Shown: positions 53,508 through 64,000 of the stretch, one piece after another
How the letters are laid out: each line of letters starts with the position of its first letter
Numbering within the stretch: the stretch's first letter is position 1
The notes under the pieces: generated by a model
What the model was told of the DNA's origin: nothing
Databases searched by the model: none
Seen by the model: only the letters and a program-made list of their open reading frames with translations
Program-made: the position numbers and the translations under genes
DNA from: Porpolomopsis calyptriformis
Taxonomy: Eukaryota > Basidiomycota > Agaricomycetes > Agaricales > Hygrophoraceae
Length of the DNA stretch: 64,000 nucleotides
Assembly: GCA_951640195.1 (NCBI GenBank)
Contig: OX621164.1
Span: 3,515,098 to 3,579,097 of the forward strand
Reading direction: 5' to 3'

Positions 53508-56500
53508 ATGCCTTCATCAGAAACACCTTGTTATACAGTCGTCTTTGAAGCCAGTTCAGAGTCGTCGTCCACCCAGGAACTCAAAGCTGGCTTAGAGAAG
53601 GGCACCGACGAAGTCAAGATTGACACCTTGCGGAAGATTCTCATCTCCACCATCAATGGAAACCCGCAGGTAAAGTCTTTTTTATTCGTTGGTTGCGGCC
53701 ATTATGTTCAGTTGGTTGACCACCGTTAGCCCACTCTCCTTATGCCAATTATTCAATATGTCATGCCCTCACGGAACAAAAAGTTGAAAAAATTGCTCCA
53801 TTTTTATTGGGAAGTATGCCCAAAGTATGACGAGAACGGCAAGCTCAAGCAAGAAATGATTCTGGTTGTGTATGTGTCTCTTCATGTTCTCCAAACTTGC
53901 TGGGCTAACTATCTGAAGTAATGCCATCCGTAATGACCTCGTGAGTGTTTCGAGTGGCCATCCATTTTCACCCTATGAAGACACCTTCAGCAACACCCCA
54001 ATGAATACATTTGCGGCGCGACCCTCCGCTTCCTACAAAAAATTTCCAAAGACGCAGAGCTTCTAGAACCTCTCGTTCCCACTTGTCGTTCGTGCCTTGA
54101 GCACCGCCACTCGTATGTTAGAAAGAACGCCGTCTTCGCCATCTACTCCATCTACCGCGAGTTCGAAAATCTCATACCCGATGCGCCAGAGCTCATGCAG
54201 ACCTTTCTCGCCGCCGAGACCGATGCAACCTGCAAACGTAACGCGTTCGTATTCCTTGCGCACTGCTCTATGCCGAAAGCTGTCGAATGGATTTTGAGTG
54301 TGTACGATCAGATCACTGGGCTCGAAGAGTTGTTACAGATGAGCATCATTGAGGTAATCCGACTGGATTGCAAGAACGACTCGGCACATCGGGCAAGTTA
54401 TTTTCTCCTTTGAAGATCAGGTCTGACTGACTGAAATATTCTATCAGACTCGCTACATCCGCTGCATACTCGACCTTCTTGGCGCCTCCTCGCATGCTGT
54501 CAAGTATGAGGCGGCTACCACTCTCACCACACTCACACAAAATCCCGCGGCAGTGAAAGGTAAGTTTCAACTGCGTATGCGATGGTGAGAAGGTTTACAT
54601 TGATGTCACTTTAGCCGCCGCTTCATGTCTCGCCAACCTCGTCATCAAAGAGTCGGATAACAATGTTAAACTTATTGTCTTAGATCGTCTAGATGCGCTT
54701 CGTTCAAAACATGGCCCTGTGCTCGACAGTCTTATCATGGACGTCCTTCAGGTTCTCTCAAGGTTCATTTTGCCCTCCATCTATTCTTCCAGGTATTCTA
54801 AATTGTATCGTTGAGTAGTGCCGACATGGAGGTCCGACGGAAAGCCATTAACATCGCCCTAACTATGACTTCGAGTCGGAATGTCGAGGAAGTTGTGTTA
54901 TTCCTCAAGAAACAACTGCAGAAGACCCAGGAGCAAGACTTTGAGAAGGTAAGAGGTGTCATCGTTCTCAGCAATGTACATCTCTAACCGTGTTTGGATG
55001 CTAGGCCCCCGAGTATAGGCAACTCCTCATCCAATCCATCCATGTTACTGCCATCAAGTTTTCCGAAGTAGCGGCGAGCGTTGTGCATGCGTTGATGGAG
55101 TTCCTAGGTGACTCAAGCAATCCTTCTGCGCTCGATGTGGTCGCATTTGTCCGGTGCGTAAATAGCTATCAAGTGCCTTCGCTGACTGAAATTTTTTTCC
55201 CTCAAAAAAGCGAGGTAGTCGAAAGGTTCCCTCACCTACGACAGACAATCTGCGAAAAGTTACTCCAAACCCTTGGAGAGATCAAGTCGGGCAAGGTCTT
55301 CCGCGGTGTGCTGTGGATCTTAGGCGAGTACATCGAGAGCGTTACGGATATCCAGGCGGCAATGCAGGAGATTAGAAAGGTGTTGGGAGAGATCCCGATA
55401 TTGGCGTCAGAGCAACGGTTGTTGGATGAAGCCGGTGAGGGTGGTGAGGAAGGAGAGGCTAAGGACGGAGAGAAGGACAAGGAAAAAACCAGAGCGGAGG
55501 GAGGGGGGGGAAGGCCGAGAGTCTTGGCGGATGGGACGTATGCAACTGAGACGGCCTTTACGAGCACATCTGCTGCGCGGTTGGAAGCAGTCAAGGCGGC
55601 CGCTAAGCCACCTCTGAGAAGTGAGTCGATCAGAGGTGTAGTATGTTGATCTAGTCCACTGAAATAATTTCCCCCTATCCCTTCTTAGCGCTTATCTTGG
55701 GCGGAGATTTCTTCACTGGTGCTGTGTTGGCTGCGACGCTGACGAAAATGGTTTTACGATTCGCCCGTCAGACGAAGGATCAAACTGCGGCGAACACGCT
55801 GCGTGCTGAAGTTTGTATATTTTTTTTTGCAAGTTCTTTTTGGGAGGATGGGTGGGAACTGAATTATGGTCCGACAGGCAATGTTGGTCATGACATCTAT
55901 CATTCGTGTCGGACAGTCCAAGTTTGTGACCGCGCAAATTGACGAGGACTCGAACGAGCGTATCCTCAATTGCATACAGACCCTGAGCGAGCTTGAAGAG
56001 TCCCCTTCCGTTCGCCAAATTTTCTTGAAGGACACAAAAGCTGCGTACTCCAAGATGCTGACTGCACAAGAAGTTAGTGTACTTTTTCTCATCAACCTGC
56101 TTCTTTGCCTGATGCTGAAATTCGGTTGTAGAAGAAGGCGACAGAGAAGAAGGAGGCGGAGTCTACGAAGGCAGCCGTTGTGCAAGTTGACGACCTCTTG
56201 CTGTTTAGACAGTTCTCCAGGAAAACGGCAGATGATGCGATCGATGTAATGAATTTCGTTCCAGATACGAGATCGTCACTAATACGTCTAATTGTAGTAC
56301 GACGAGGACGTCGGGAGGGCTACTGGGACAGGGGAATCGCACGAAGACTTCATTTCTAATCTCAGCCGTATTTCTCAGCTCACAGGTTCGTCTCGTTTAT
56401 TAGTTAAGTAAACAGCCTTACTCAACTTTCTTGAATCAGGCTTTTCTGATCCTATATATGCTGAGGCGTACGTCAAGATGCATGGTTTTGATATCATGTT

Positions 56501-57519
56501 AGGTTGGTTAAGCGATTCGTCCTTTGTTGCTTCTCACGATCATTCTCGCCAGATGTTCTGCTTGTGAATCAGACCCCGAATACTCTGCAGAATCTTTGTT
56601 TAGACTTTGCGACGTTGGGGGATTTAAAAATTGTTGAACGACCGTCGGTTTATACCATTGCACCTCATGGATTCCAGAGCATAAAAGCTACCATCAAGGT
56701 GCGCAAACACATGTCATTTTCTCTGCAAGGCCAAATATCTGATGACTGGCCGGTCTGCTCCGGACACTATTTAGGTTTCATCGACCGAGACTGGCGTCAT
56801 ATTTGGCAGCATCCTCTGGGAGGGGAGCAACATGTCAGAAGCCTGCGTCATTCTGAATGATATACACATAGACATCATGGACTATATCAAACCCGCGCAC
56901 TGCAATGAAGCACAGGTAAGTGGAAAATACGTGCACCACATTCGTAAGCTCGAATGATTTTTTTGTCCGTTCAGTTCCGGAGTATGTGGACTGAATTTGA
57001 GTGGGAGAACAGAGTCAATGTGAATACCACGATATCGTGAGTCTTTTTTTTTTTCACCCCTCCGTGGGTCGTCCTCCGGCTCAGAGTTGTGTTTTGCTTC
57101 TCTAGGGATCCCCGAGATTACTTGAAGCATGTCATGAAGGCCACGAATATGTCCTGCTTGACACCGGAAGGCGCTACCTCAGGAGATTGTGATTTCCTAT
57201 CGGCGAACATGTATGCACGCAGCTTATTTGGTGAGGTCCACTCTATTTTCTGGCTGCTAACCCTTTTTTGAATCATGGATGGTTACTTTTTGCAGGCGAG
57301 GACGCTCTCGCGAATTTGAGTATCGAAAAGACGGAGGCGGGGACCATCACTGGGCATGTCCGTATTCGGAGTAAAACGCAAGGAATTGCACTTTCATTGG
57401 GCGACCGTATTACGATGGGTGAGGGTTTCAGTTTCCTTTCATATACAGGGCTCGTTGTGATTGATTTTTGGTTTCTCTCTTTGGCAGCACAAAAGGAAAA
57501 TGTCAAGCCACCTGCGTGA
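53508..57519 (+). CDS. SEC26: Coatomer subunit beta (beta-COP, SEC26), intact
   Basis: A COPI coat subunit for Golgi-to-ER transport. Exons run from [19 protein letters not shown] through the alpha-solenoid ([97 protein letters not shown]). An acidic linker ([17 protein letters not shown]) follows, then [36 protein letters not shown], the gamma-adaptin-type appendage ([44 protein letters not shown]), platform segments ([48 protein letters not shown]) and [16 protein letters not shown] at 57517-57519. About 15 introns with normal splice sites, and no frame break was found, unlike the left copy. Residue conservation with animal COPB1 is high along the whole length. Confidence 0.95.
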
Positions 57520-57609
57520 TAGTACTTCTGTTGTTTTTTACGCTCAATGGAGTTGCTCGTGTTGTCGCTCGTCGCCGGCTAAATGTCCTTAGATCTGAGA
57601 CCGTTTCGA

Positions 57610-58010
57610 CCAACGTGGCTAAGTTTCTGCGACGCTCATGAAGCTGCTTGAGTTCCTTCAGCTCTAGGTATGTACCAGTCCTGCTTCATATCCTGACTTC
57701 TATCAGAGTCGTTCAAGGCATCAGGAAACTACTCGAATCCCGCACCCGCTATCCCGCATTCGCAACCACAGATCTCGAAATTGTGAACTTCTGGCCAATG
57801 GAATTGGCCCCAACCCTCCGTGGTTGTGGGAAACTCGATGGCCATTGGTCAATGATCGTTACGAACTATATGACTGGGTATCGCCCTTTCTCAAAATTGA
57901 ACAAGCCATTCATTCCTTTTCGGCTCCAAACCTTTCTGTCGAGCCTGGTTCAATCTTTCCATCAACAGGATCTTGTCGGTGGTGATTTCAGGATGGTGAG
58001 CGGTTAGCTG
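57610..58010 (+). pseudogene. Third, degraded CstF-hinge relic
   Basis: The stretch CTGCTTGAGTTCCTTCAGCT and its following donor and intron (57640-57715) align with the hinge exon and intron of the CstF gene (53395-53340 on the minus strand). Then GAATCCCGCACCCGC to ACCACAGATC aligns with the next exon. Downstream the alignment fades. A stop and missing bases show that it is dead. It is also present in the left inverted copy (1050-1500). Confidence 0.6.
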
Positions 58011-58026
58011 GTCTCATTATTACATA

Positions 58027-58482
58027 ATGGTTATACCTATTTGGTCAGGGGTTATGATACCGACTCAGCTATCCGATAGTGACTGTTCTGATACCTCTAC
58101 GCACATCGAGTTGGACGACGAAAACGGTGATTCAATAGTCATCAAAATGACCAAAATGAATGACCTTCCCTCGCACATCCATACCCAGCTCGACAACGAC
58201 CTCCGCTTTCTTTCTCCCCTTCCGTTCGATTCTCGTTCAGGTCCGACAATCCTTTCAACTGTGATCAGTGGATGTACACAAGCTTACGCCAACACCCAAT
58301 GGCCCATAAACCCAATATTCAGAGATACCATGGCGTGTGAGGAACTCTTACGATCAAACCCAGAGATCAGAGAATATCTGAAGAAGGCGAACCAATTCGG
58401 AGAATATGCCGAGATTCGGAGGCAGCGTGAGTGGCCGTCTCAATACCGCCCACCCGTTCTATTGACCGTCTATAATATATAG
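58027..58482 (+). CDS. Unknown 151-residue protein
   Basis: A single open frame: VIPIWSGVMIPTQLSDSDCS, an acidic region, TKMNDLPSHIHTQLDNDLRFL, then a basic C-terminus with MACEELLRSNPEIREYLKK and IRRQREWPSQYRPPV. A helical tail is likely; no signal peptide or known motif was recognised. It lies 110 bp upstream of the Crinkler. The left block has a truncated inverted copy at 862-1050. It may be a real small gene or a former exon of a larger one. Confidence 0.4.
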   Translation: MVIPIWSGVMIPTQLSDSDCSDTSTHIELDDENGDSIVIKMTKMNDLPSHIHTQLDNDLRFLSPLPFDSRSGPTILSTVISGCTQAYANTQWPINPIFRDTMACEELLRSNPEIREYLKKANQFGEYAEIRRQREWPSQYRPPVLLTVYNI

Positions 58483-58592
58483 CTGGATTTCACATTGGCC
58501 TAACCACCCCTCCTAATACTCATGTCAGCCAACGCAATCTCACTTTCACTCCACCATCTAAGGGACGTTCGATACACTCAAATATCCCCACT

Positions 58593-61145
58593 ATGGAAGC
58601 GTCAATCAACCAGTTTGTCGAAAAGCTTCGCCCAAAGATCAGGGATTTTCTCAGCAATCCTGGCTTACCTGTTTGGACGCCGCCGGATGTCGTCGATGAG
58701 GAAACTCGTGATTTCTACCGTCACAGTGCCATCCCAAGCATGAAAGACAACAAGCCTGCTTTCCTTTTCCACAATCTCGGCGATGGGTCAAATCCTAATG
58801 TCGACAATCTGTTCCATACCAGGAAACATCGGTGCGATCACCATCAGTCCCAGCTTACCCCTTGTATTGACGCTACTTAGGATTCTTTGTAATACGTCAG
58901 GCGCAGGCAAGACCCGACTTCTCTTCGATGGCCTTTGCCACCATTGGGGCTTTTATTTCGTTGCCGCGCAAGACACAAACGGCATCGGTGCCCAAGATCT
59001 AGAGGTGATGATCCAGCGGATGTCAACCGCTGATGGATGGGTCCAAGATATTTTTGAGGGCCGTGAAGGAAAGGACGTTCGGAATGCTAACGACAGGAAT
59101 GAGCGTATCGTGTTCAACCACGTTTTCAAAGTCCTTCTGGCACGATGGATCATTTTCCGTGCCTTTATCGAAGAAGCTCGGGCCGGAAACGAAGGGAACT
59201 TATCCGACAATCTCAAACACGATTGGCTTCTGTTCCAGACCTTACCGCTAGTCCTTATTGATGGTCAACATCCGTTTTTGGCCCTAATGAAGACCTGTCT
59301 AGGAGGCGTGTCGACGGAAGACCTCTTGGATTCATTGGACAAGCTTGATCCGACGACAGTCTTGCGTGATGCATTCGATGCAGAAAAAGACATTTTCTTC
59401 TACGTCCTCGACGAAGCCCAGGTCGCTGGCAATGGCTACATGGGTGCTTTCGCTGATTCACACGTCTCCAAACCTCGGCCAGTCCTGCGCCCAATAATTC
59501 GCGCATGGGCATCCCTCACCACCCCGACCATTAAGTTTGTTGTTTCTGGGACCGGGTTCTCCTTGGACGTCTTCAAAACCGTTTTGACATCAGGCACAGG
59601 AAAAGACAGCGATCTGTCTGCTTGGACTGTGGTGCACCAAATGGGTGACTTTACGGATCAAGACACTCAGAAATCATATATATCTCGCTATCTACCACCA
59701 ACCTTCCTCTCTTCGCAACCTGGTAAACGTCTCGTTGCAAGAATGTATGAGTGGGTACGTGGCCGGTAAGTGGCATTAGATCACGCTGGAGCCGAAACTG
59801 ACCAACATTTCTCAGACACCGTTTCACAGCCAGATTTCTCGAAGAGATTTTGAAAACAGCTTGGACGACCGATGGTCCAACTTCGCCTCATAGGTTGCTT
59901 AATGCCTATGTCCACGCGTATACCAACTTCACCCCACTTGATGACACGGTGTTGGCAGCAGCCGAGCCCGTTGTTCAGCTCCCCGAGGTCCAGGGTTTTG
60001 CATGGGAGAAACTGAAGCAAGGTCTGTTCTGCTCCGTAGGTCATGCCATGCATCAGCTGATTCCTGTACAGACAAATCATTGCTCGAGGAACTCTCAACA
60101 AGCATCTACATGTTTATCACGCGGGGAGAATATCCCATGTGGTACAACGACCGACAGGACCTCGTGGAGTACAGTATTGGTCGATTTCAGGGGGAAGGAG
60201 ATGTTGTAGTTGTCGAAGAGCCGATGGCTCTTGTTAGCATTGTGAGGTATTTTGAGACTCAAGGCTTGACGCTCGACCGTGATATCCGAGCACGCATGCA
60301 AGCAGCCCAGGGGCTGGCTTTTGAAGAGGCCGTCCTGTTAGCCTGTACAAGGCTCTTCCGGCGCGGTGCTTGCCTGGACCAGGTCTTCAAATTCCATCAA
60401 AAGATACCTGAATGGGCACGTCAAGAAGCCTTTATCGTGAGCCGGACAAATGAGAACCACGTTGACATTGTTGATATTATCAATGGGGAGCCAGTAATAC
60501 CATCCGCTGGAATTGCGTATGTCGCAAGGGATCCGATTGATGTTACGCGTTGGCTGGAGTTGATGAGACCTGGGTGGTGTATTCCAGGCACAAGAATGGG
60601 CCCTGACCTTATGGCGTGGTTAAGGCTCAGTGATGGGAGACACCTCCTCCTTGTCATTCAAGCTAAGTGCCATTTGAGTGGGAACACCCACACACTTGCT
60701 GCAGGTGTCACTGCCGAGGTGATTCGATCACTTAGTCCATGTAAATTCTATGCTTCACTGGTATGTGCAACGACAGTCTTGACACACAAATCCTGCTAAC
60801 CACATTTTATAGACAAGGAAGACCGCAAAAAAAGAGGTCAATCGTATGCTCAGTGCGATCAACAAGCACCCGTGTTTCACTGGCGCAGTTTACAATGTCT
60901 TGCGGGTTGTTGCGTCGTATCCGCTTGATGCTAATTTCAATGCTAACTCATTGGTGGTTAAGGATGCGTTGAAGGACAACCATCCCCTCGCCACCTTGAA
61001 ACACTCTGCGCTACTGGCATCTCTTGCCAGCTGCGCCTCTACCCCCTCAATTCTGAAGGCACTGGCTACATCCCTCAAGAGGCCCCGAGGTGATGACCAA
61101 GATGACTTCAAGCGACCCGTCCGCAAATCGAGAAGGCGGGTTTGA
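58593..61145 (+). CDS. Crinkler-type (CR) NTPase with C-terminal restriction-endonuclease-like domain, apparently intact
   Basis: Starting at ATG 58593 (MEASINQFVEKLRPKIRDFL), the product is about 785 residues. A P-loop NTPase follows the first intron (NTSGAGKTRLL, about residue 85), with Walker B VLDEAQV (about 257), KFVVSGTGFS sensor-like strand (about 310) and YISRYLPPTFLS. Introns at about 59768-59817 and 60015-60062 lead to EELSTSIYMFITRGEYPMW, GLAFEEAVLLACTRLFRRGA, and the nuclease core GPDLMAWLRLSDGRHLLLV (Asp about 621) with IQAK (about 641), matching PD-(D/E)XK enzymes in which Gln replaces the Glu. A last exon ends with a bipartite basic tail (KRPRGDDQDDFKRPVRKSRRRV), suitable for nuclear import. 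The Crinkler ubiquitin-like header is not at this start. All frames are open and key residues are present, unlike the copy at 13-30 kb. Secretion is not evident. Confidence 0.85.
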
Positions 61146-61204
61146 TTGTGGGCGCTTCCAGTATTCCATAATACATACAATTTTTTTTTGTTTGAAATAA
61201 GACA

Positions 61205-62960
61205 TTGGTTATGACGTGCACTTTTACGGTTGACACCATAGATTAGTCCTGAGAGGGAGCCGCAGAGGATCGCCACTGGCGGCTGCAAAGAAAACCACTC
61301 CGATGGAGTAAACGACGCCCCGGCTATGACAACCCAGTAGCCAGATGTCTCGAGAGGACTTTGTCTGAGAGTTGACCGCGGGGAAGGGAGACGAACGAAA
61401 GACTGAAGTCCAAACAAGTCCCGAAGGAGCGCTGCTGAGACCCCTTAAGGCACTCCTTGTCGGCTTTTTATCTCTGAAGATCCGGTAAGTAGGCAACAGC
61501 GTGAATTTAAGGATTAGACCAGGAGAAAATATCGCTAGGAACCCAAGGATGCCGCCTACAATGGGGTTGTGTGGGAGACTTGAGGTGGAGAGAGTTAGTA
61601 GCGAAGGGATATATGAATGAAAAGGGTTGCGCTCACGTCAAGGCTCCAAGAAAGACAGCAAACATTGAAGTTGGGACCGGGAAAAGCTTGTAAGATAGCA
61701 AATCCGAATAGGAAAGTCTTTAGTGCTGACAGTGTATCCCTAATAGCAGTAGTGAGTAAAGTACGCACTCTCGGTCGAAGGAGGTCAGCAAATGGACATG
61801 AAAAGAGAATTATCACGGGGTTACCTGAAGGAGAGGAATAACAACATGTCCTCCACCGAAAAGAATAGTGCCTGCTACGAACAGGGATGAGGGAGCGTGG
61901 CTTGTAAGACTAGGACCGTGATCAGAATGCAGACGAAAGCAGCTACAAGGAAAAGGGATTGAGCGATCGAGAGACAGAAATTGATTGGAGTTGCGGTCAA
62001 CTTCTGACAGTAGTGTGATTTTCCTTTGGAGGGACTTCGGTGACTTATTGCCGATGCTAAGGAGACCCATGTGGGTAGGGCATGGCTTTGTGCTTATCAA
62101 AATTGCCTTGACTGTCTTCATTCTGCCCCTGAAGGCAATGGTGTTTCTAGATTGCGAAGCTCAAGCTCCTCGGGAGGGGACTTCTTGATCTCGATGATCA
62201 TTCTCGGCTTGCTCGCGTCGCCGCCGCATTCTAGACAATCGCCTGTGGATATTCTGTACACGGTCTAGATCCCACACCAGAGTGGCGATCCCCCCCCCCC
62301 CCCTCTGACGGTGAGGACAGGAAAGAGCCAAGTAGAGGAGTGGCATGTGCCTATTGGAGCTGATGAGAAGAGGATGATACGAGACACAGCCACCAGCTGG
62401 GTGAGCTTGTAGGCTGCCAAGAAAATGAGGCCGACTGCTGCTGGGTTCAGCCCCGCAAGGAGTGCAAGTAGAGAGGACGGGATGTGTTTGACGGCTATTG
62501 CTCGGAGGAACATCTGCAGGAGAAGAAAAATGATGAAAGACATGATAAATTGGCCATGTATGGCTCATGTAGGATAAATGGTATCGATTGGCGCACCCCC
62601 AAGTGCTCCTGGTCATCTGGTTAACGGGTTCTTGATGAGTCGATTTCGATATTCGGAAAAACACTTACGACCAAAAGGAAGAAGGCAAATAGAGATAGAG
62701 CAACTGTGTGCTGCCGTGATCCGCACAGCGCAAATAGGTTCTTGAGGGGTCGAGCCATGCCTGTTTTTGAGAGCACGAAGAGTCTTCCGGGAAGAGGACG
62801 AGGTGAACTTGTGGATGACCGAAACCGAGTGGTCCGATTCTGCAGGCTATTCTGTCAGGCGAGGGGAAAGGTAAGATAACATCAAATTCACTTATCAAGC
62901 CTTTCCGTCGACTTCTCCATTTGTTTTTTTGGCATCCACCGGTTCGTTCTATCGGAACTG
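61205..62960 (-). pseudogene. Chromate (CHR) transporter, two-half copy, degraded
   Basis: The only copy showing remains of both CHR halves. The N-terminal half lies at 62960-62700 (GPLGFGHPQVHLVLFPED, a version of the FGGP.H motif) and 62560-62265 (LLAGLNPAAVGLIFLAAYKLTQLVA, then STWLFPVLT), with a gap and shifts between them. The C-terminal half at 62050-61205 includes LFGFAILQAFPGPNFNV, AASGLVWTSV and PPVAILCGS. Part of the equivalent of intron 3 and its exon start is deleted at about 61380, and a C run of 13 interrupts 62289-62301. Frames are broken repeatedly, so it is dead. It is the counterpart, inverted, of the left-end copies. Confidence 0.75.
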
Positions 62961-63020
62961 CGACCAACCCGTTGTTTCATCGACGAGTGGTACAGCTGCT
63001 TCAAACTTATTTACGGCTCC
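62918..63020 (+). pseudogene. Fragment of the GPI-anchored protein gene
   Basis: TTTTTTTGGCATCCACCGG followed by CGTTCTATCGGAACTGCGACC aligns with 47471-47560 (TTTTTGCATCTACCGGTTCG...), same orientation, including the ASTGSFSIGAATT region, then GTTTCATCGACGAGTGGTAC. It ends at 63020. About 100 bp, no ORF. It lies just past the CHR pseudogene, suggesting a small ectopic copy. Confidence 0.7.
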
Positions 63021-63409
63021 ATGGCATGGCTATTCGGTCGTCAGCTGAGGTCAAACGCCATCTCCAAGATAGCCTGGAGCGCACACGGTATCCTGAGTTA
63101 TTCTTGCAAGACCCGTGCACGCCTGTGATCCCTGCTACATTTGTGATGGTCATGGACGTTGCTTTAAACTGCTGAACTTAGTGTCAATGCGTTTCGCTTG
63201 GAAAGGCCATCAACGAGTTCGAGTTGGAACGTCGAGTGCATTGTAACGAGCGGCTCTCAAGCTATCCGTTTGCATGTGTCTGATGCGGGAATAACTATCA
63301 ACTGTCAACTCCCCTGGCAAAGACGCCGGGTAATTTGATATGATGCTAGGGACAAGTGGAAATAGAGGGCTCTTCTAGATTAATAAAGGAGACATATTTC
63401 CGCGCCAGT
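63021..63409. other. Spacer
   Basis: No coding feature, repeat or RNA gene could be supported here. Confidence 0.4.
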
Positions 63410-64000
63410 CTAGCTTGTGTCCATCTGGCAGGCCTTCCAAGAAGGCATGGCATGCGTTGCGGTGAGGATGTCTGCGATGACCTCTGAGTTCAGCACTACC
63501 TTGCGTCTGCCAGATGACACGTCGCCTGCGGTCGTCTGGGGCTGTGATCGTGCAGAGAAGGTGTCGCTGCTGGCGTCACGTCTAAAAGAAGCTGATGCAC
63601 TGTCAAACACGCCATCGGACAAGACCCAATCTTGCCAAGGGCTGGTATTGGGAATGTCCGGATCGAGGGGTTCGAAGGGGTGGAATCCACGGACGCGGAT
63701 CTCGTGAAGGATGAATAGGGAAGGGAAGGGTGCATAGCGATCCTTGATGTCAAGTGCGATAGCTTTGCCATGGAATTGCTGAAGAGCGGGGTGATAAGAA
63801 TAGTTGACGAGCACGAACTTTTGAACCTGTTCATGTGAATGCTTGGCTTAAAGACGAATTAAACAAACTCACATCGGGGAGGAAACGTATGAAGAAAGTA
63901 TATTTATCGAACAAGAGGTGATGGTTTCTGCACATAAGCAGGCCATCGCGTGGTTCATGTCCTGGATAGGAATTAGCTTGGAACGGGATCCAGTTGCGGG
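63410..64000 (-). CDS. HNH nuclease-domain protein, partial (5' end outside window)
   Basis: Reading the minus strand from the window edge: WIPFQANSYPGHEPRDGLLM, then CRNHHLLFDKYTFFIRFLPD, an intron at about 63870-63828, then KFVLVNYSYHPALQQFHGKA, LFILHEIRVRGFHPFEPLD and a C-terminus of low complexity ending at 63410. The pattern D-GLLMC-NHH-FD-Y is that of fungal HNH (HNH_2-type) endonuclease domains; the two His and Asn are the metal/catalytic residues. Such genes are common and numerous in Agaricomycetes, role unknown. The N-terminal part, including the first Zn/His strand, lies beyond 64000. Confidence 0.7.

Overview
The window is nuclear DNA of a filamentous basidiomycete, most likely an Agaricomycete. 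The genes are compact, with many short (about 45-65 bp) GT-AG introns, and the housekeeping products are eukaryotic. The transposons are Ty3/gypsy chromoviruses, and several genes belong to the Crinkler-type (CR) NTPase/nuclease class. The species cannot be named from sequence alone.

Layout. (1) 1-9.4 kb is a scrambled, decayed, mostly inverted copy of 49.5-62.1 kb. It holds broken copies of a chromate-transporter gene (twice), beta-COP, DPM3, a FAS1 protein, a CstF-64 hinge protein and a Crinkler tail. Some pieces are joined in a new order, and one unrelated coiled-coil gene (5430-6397) sits inside. (2) 9.46-11.4 kb carries intact delta-COP on the minus strand. (3) 11.4-13.3 kb is AT-rich and contains a tRNA-like repeat. 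(4) 13.3-30.6 kb is one Crinkler NTPase-nuclease gene broken by three insertions: a 6.9-kb chromovirus with target duplication ATTTC, a second chromovirus nested in the first in the opposite orientation (target duplication GTCGA), and a 396-bp fold-back element (target duplication CTCTCA). (5) 30.8-41.5 kb carries an Atg27-like receptor (-), complex I 49-kDa subunit (+), a second Crinkler with a frame break (-), NIF3 (+) and a TPX2-like protein (+). (6) 41.5-45.7 kb is gene-poor apart from a 58-residue Cys-rich peptide gene. (7) 45.7-57.5 kb carries ATP23, a GPI-anchored Ser/Thr-rich protein, glutaredoxin, FAS1 protein, a nuclease-like/kinase protein, DPM3, the CstF hinge protein and intact beta-COP, the last two divergently transcribed. 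(8) 57.6-64 kb carries a CstF relic, an unknown ORF, an apparently intact Crinkler-type NTPase-nuclease, a decayed chromate transporter, a fragment of the GPI-protein gene and the edge of an HNH-nuclease gene.

Connections. Beta-COP and delta-COP both build the COPI coat, and DPM3 also acts in the early secretory pathway. ATP23 and the 49-kDa subunit serve mitochondrial respiration. Four or five genes have nuclease-type domains (three CR loci, one nuclease-like/kinase protein, one HNH protein), so the window looks like an effector/conflict-gene neighbourhood interleaved with housekeeping genes and transposons.

The two chromoviruses carry clear molecular signatures. They have an 11-nt self-primer match between the predicted 5' end of the transcript and the primer site. 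A GGGTTTT slip site directly precedes the gag stop, with pol in the -1 frame. An extra coiled-coil ORF follows integrase. Decay is dominated by CpG transitions. Exon ends are estimates unless a splice junction is described.
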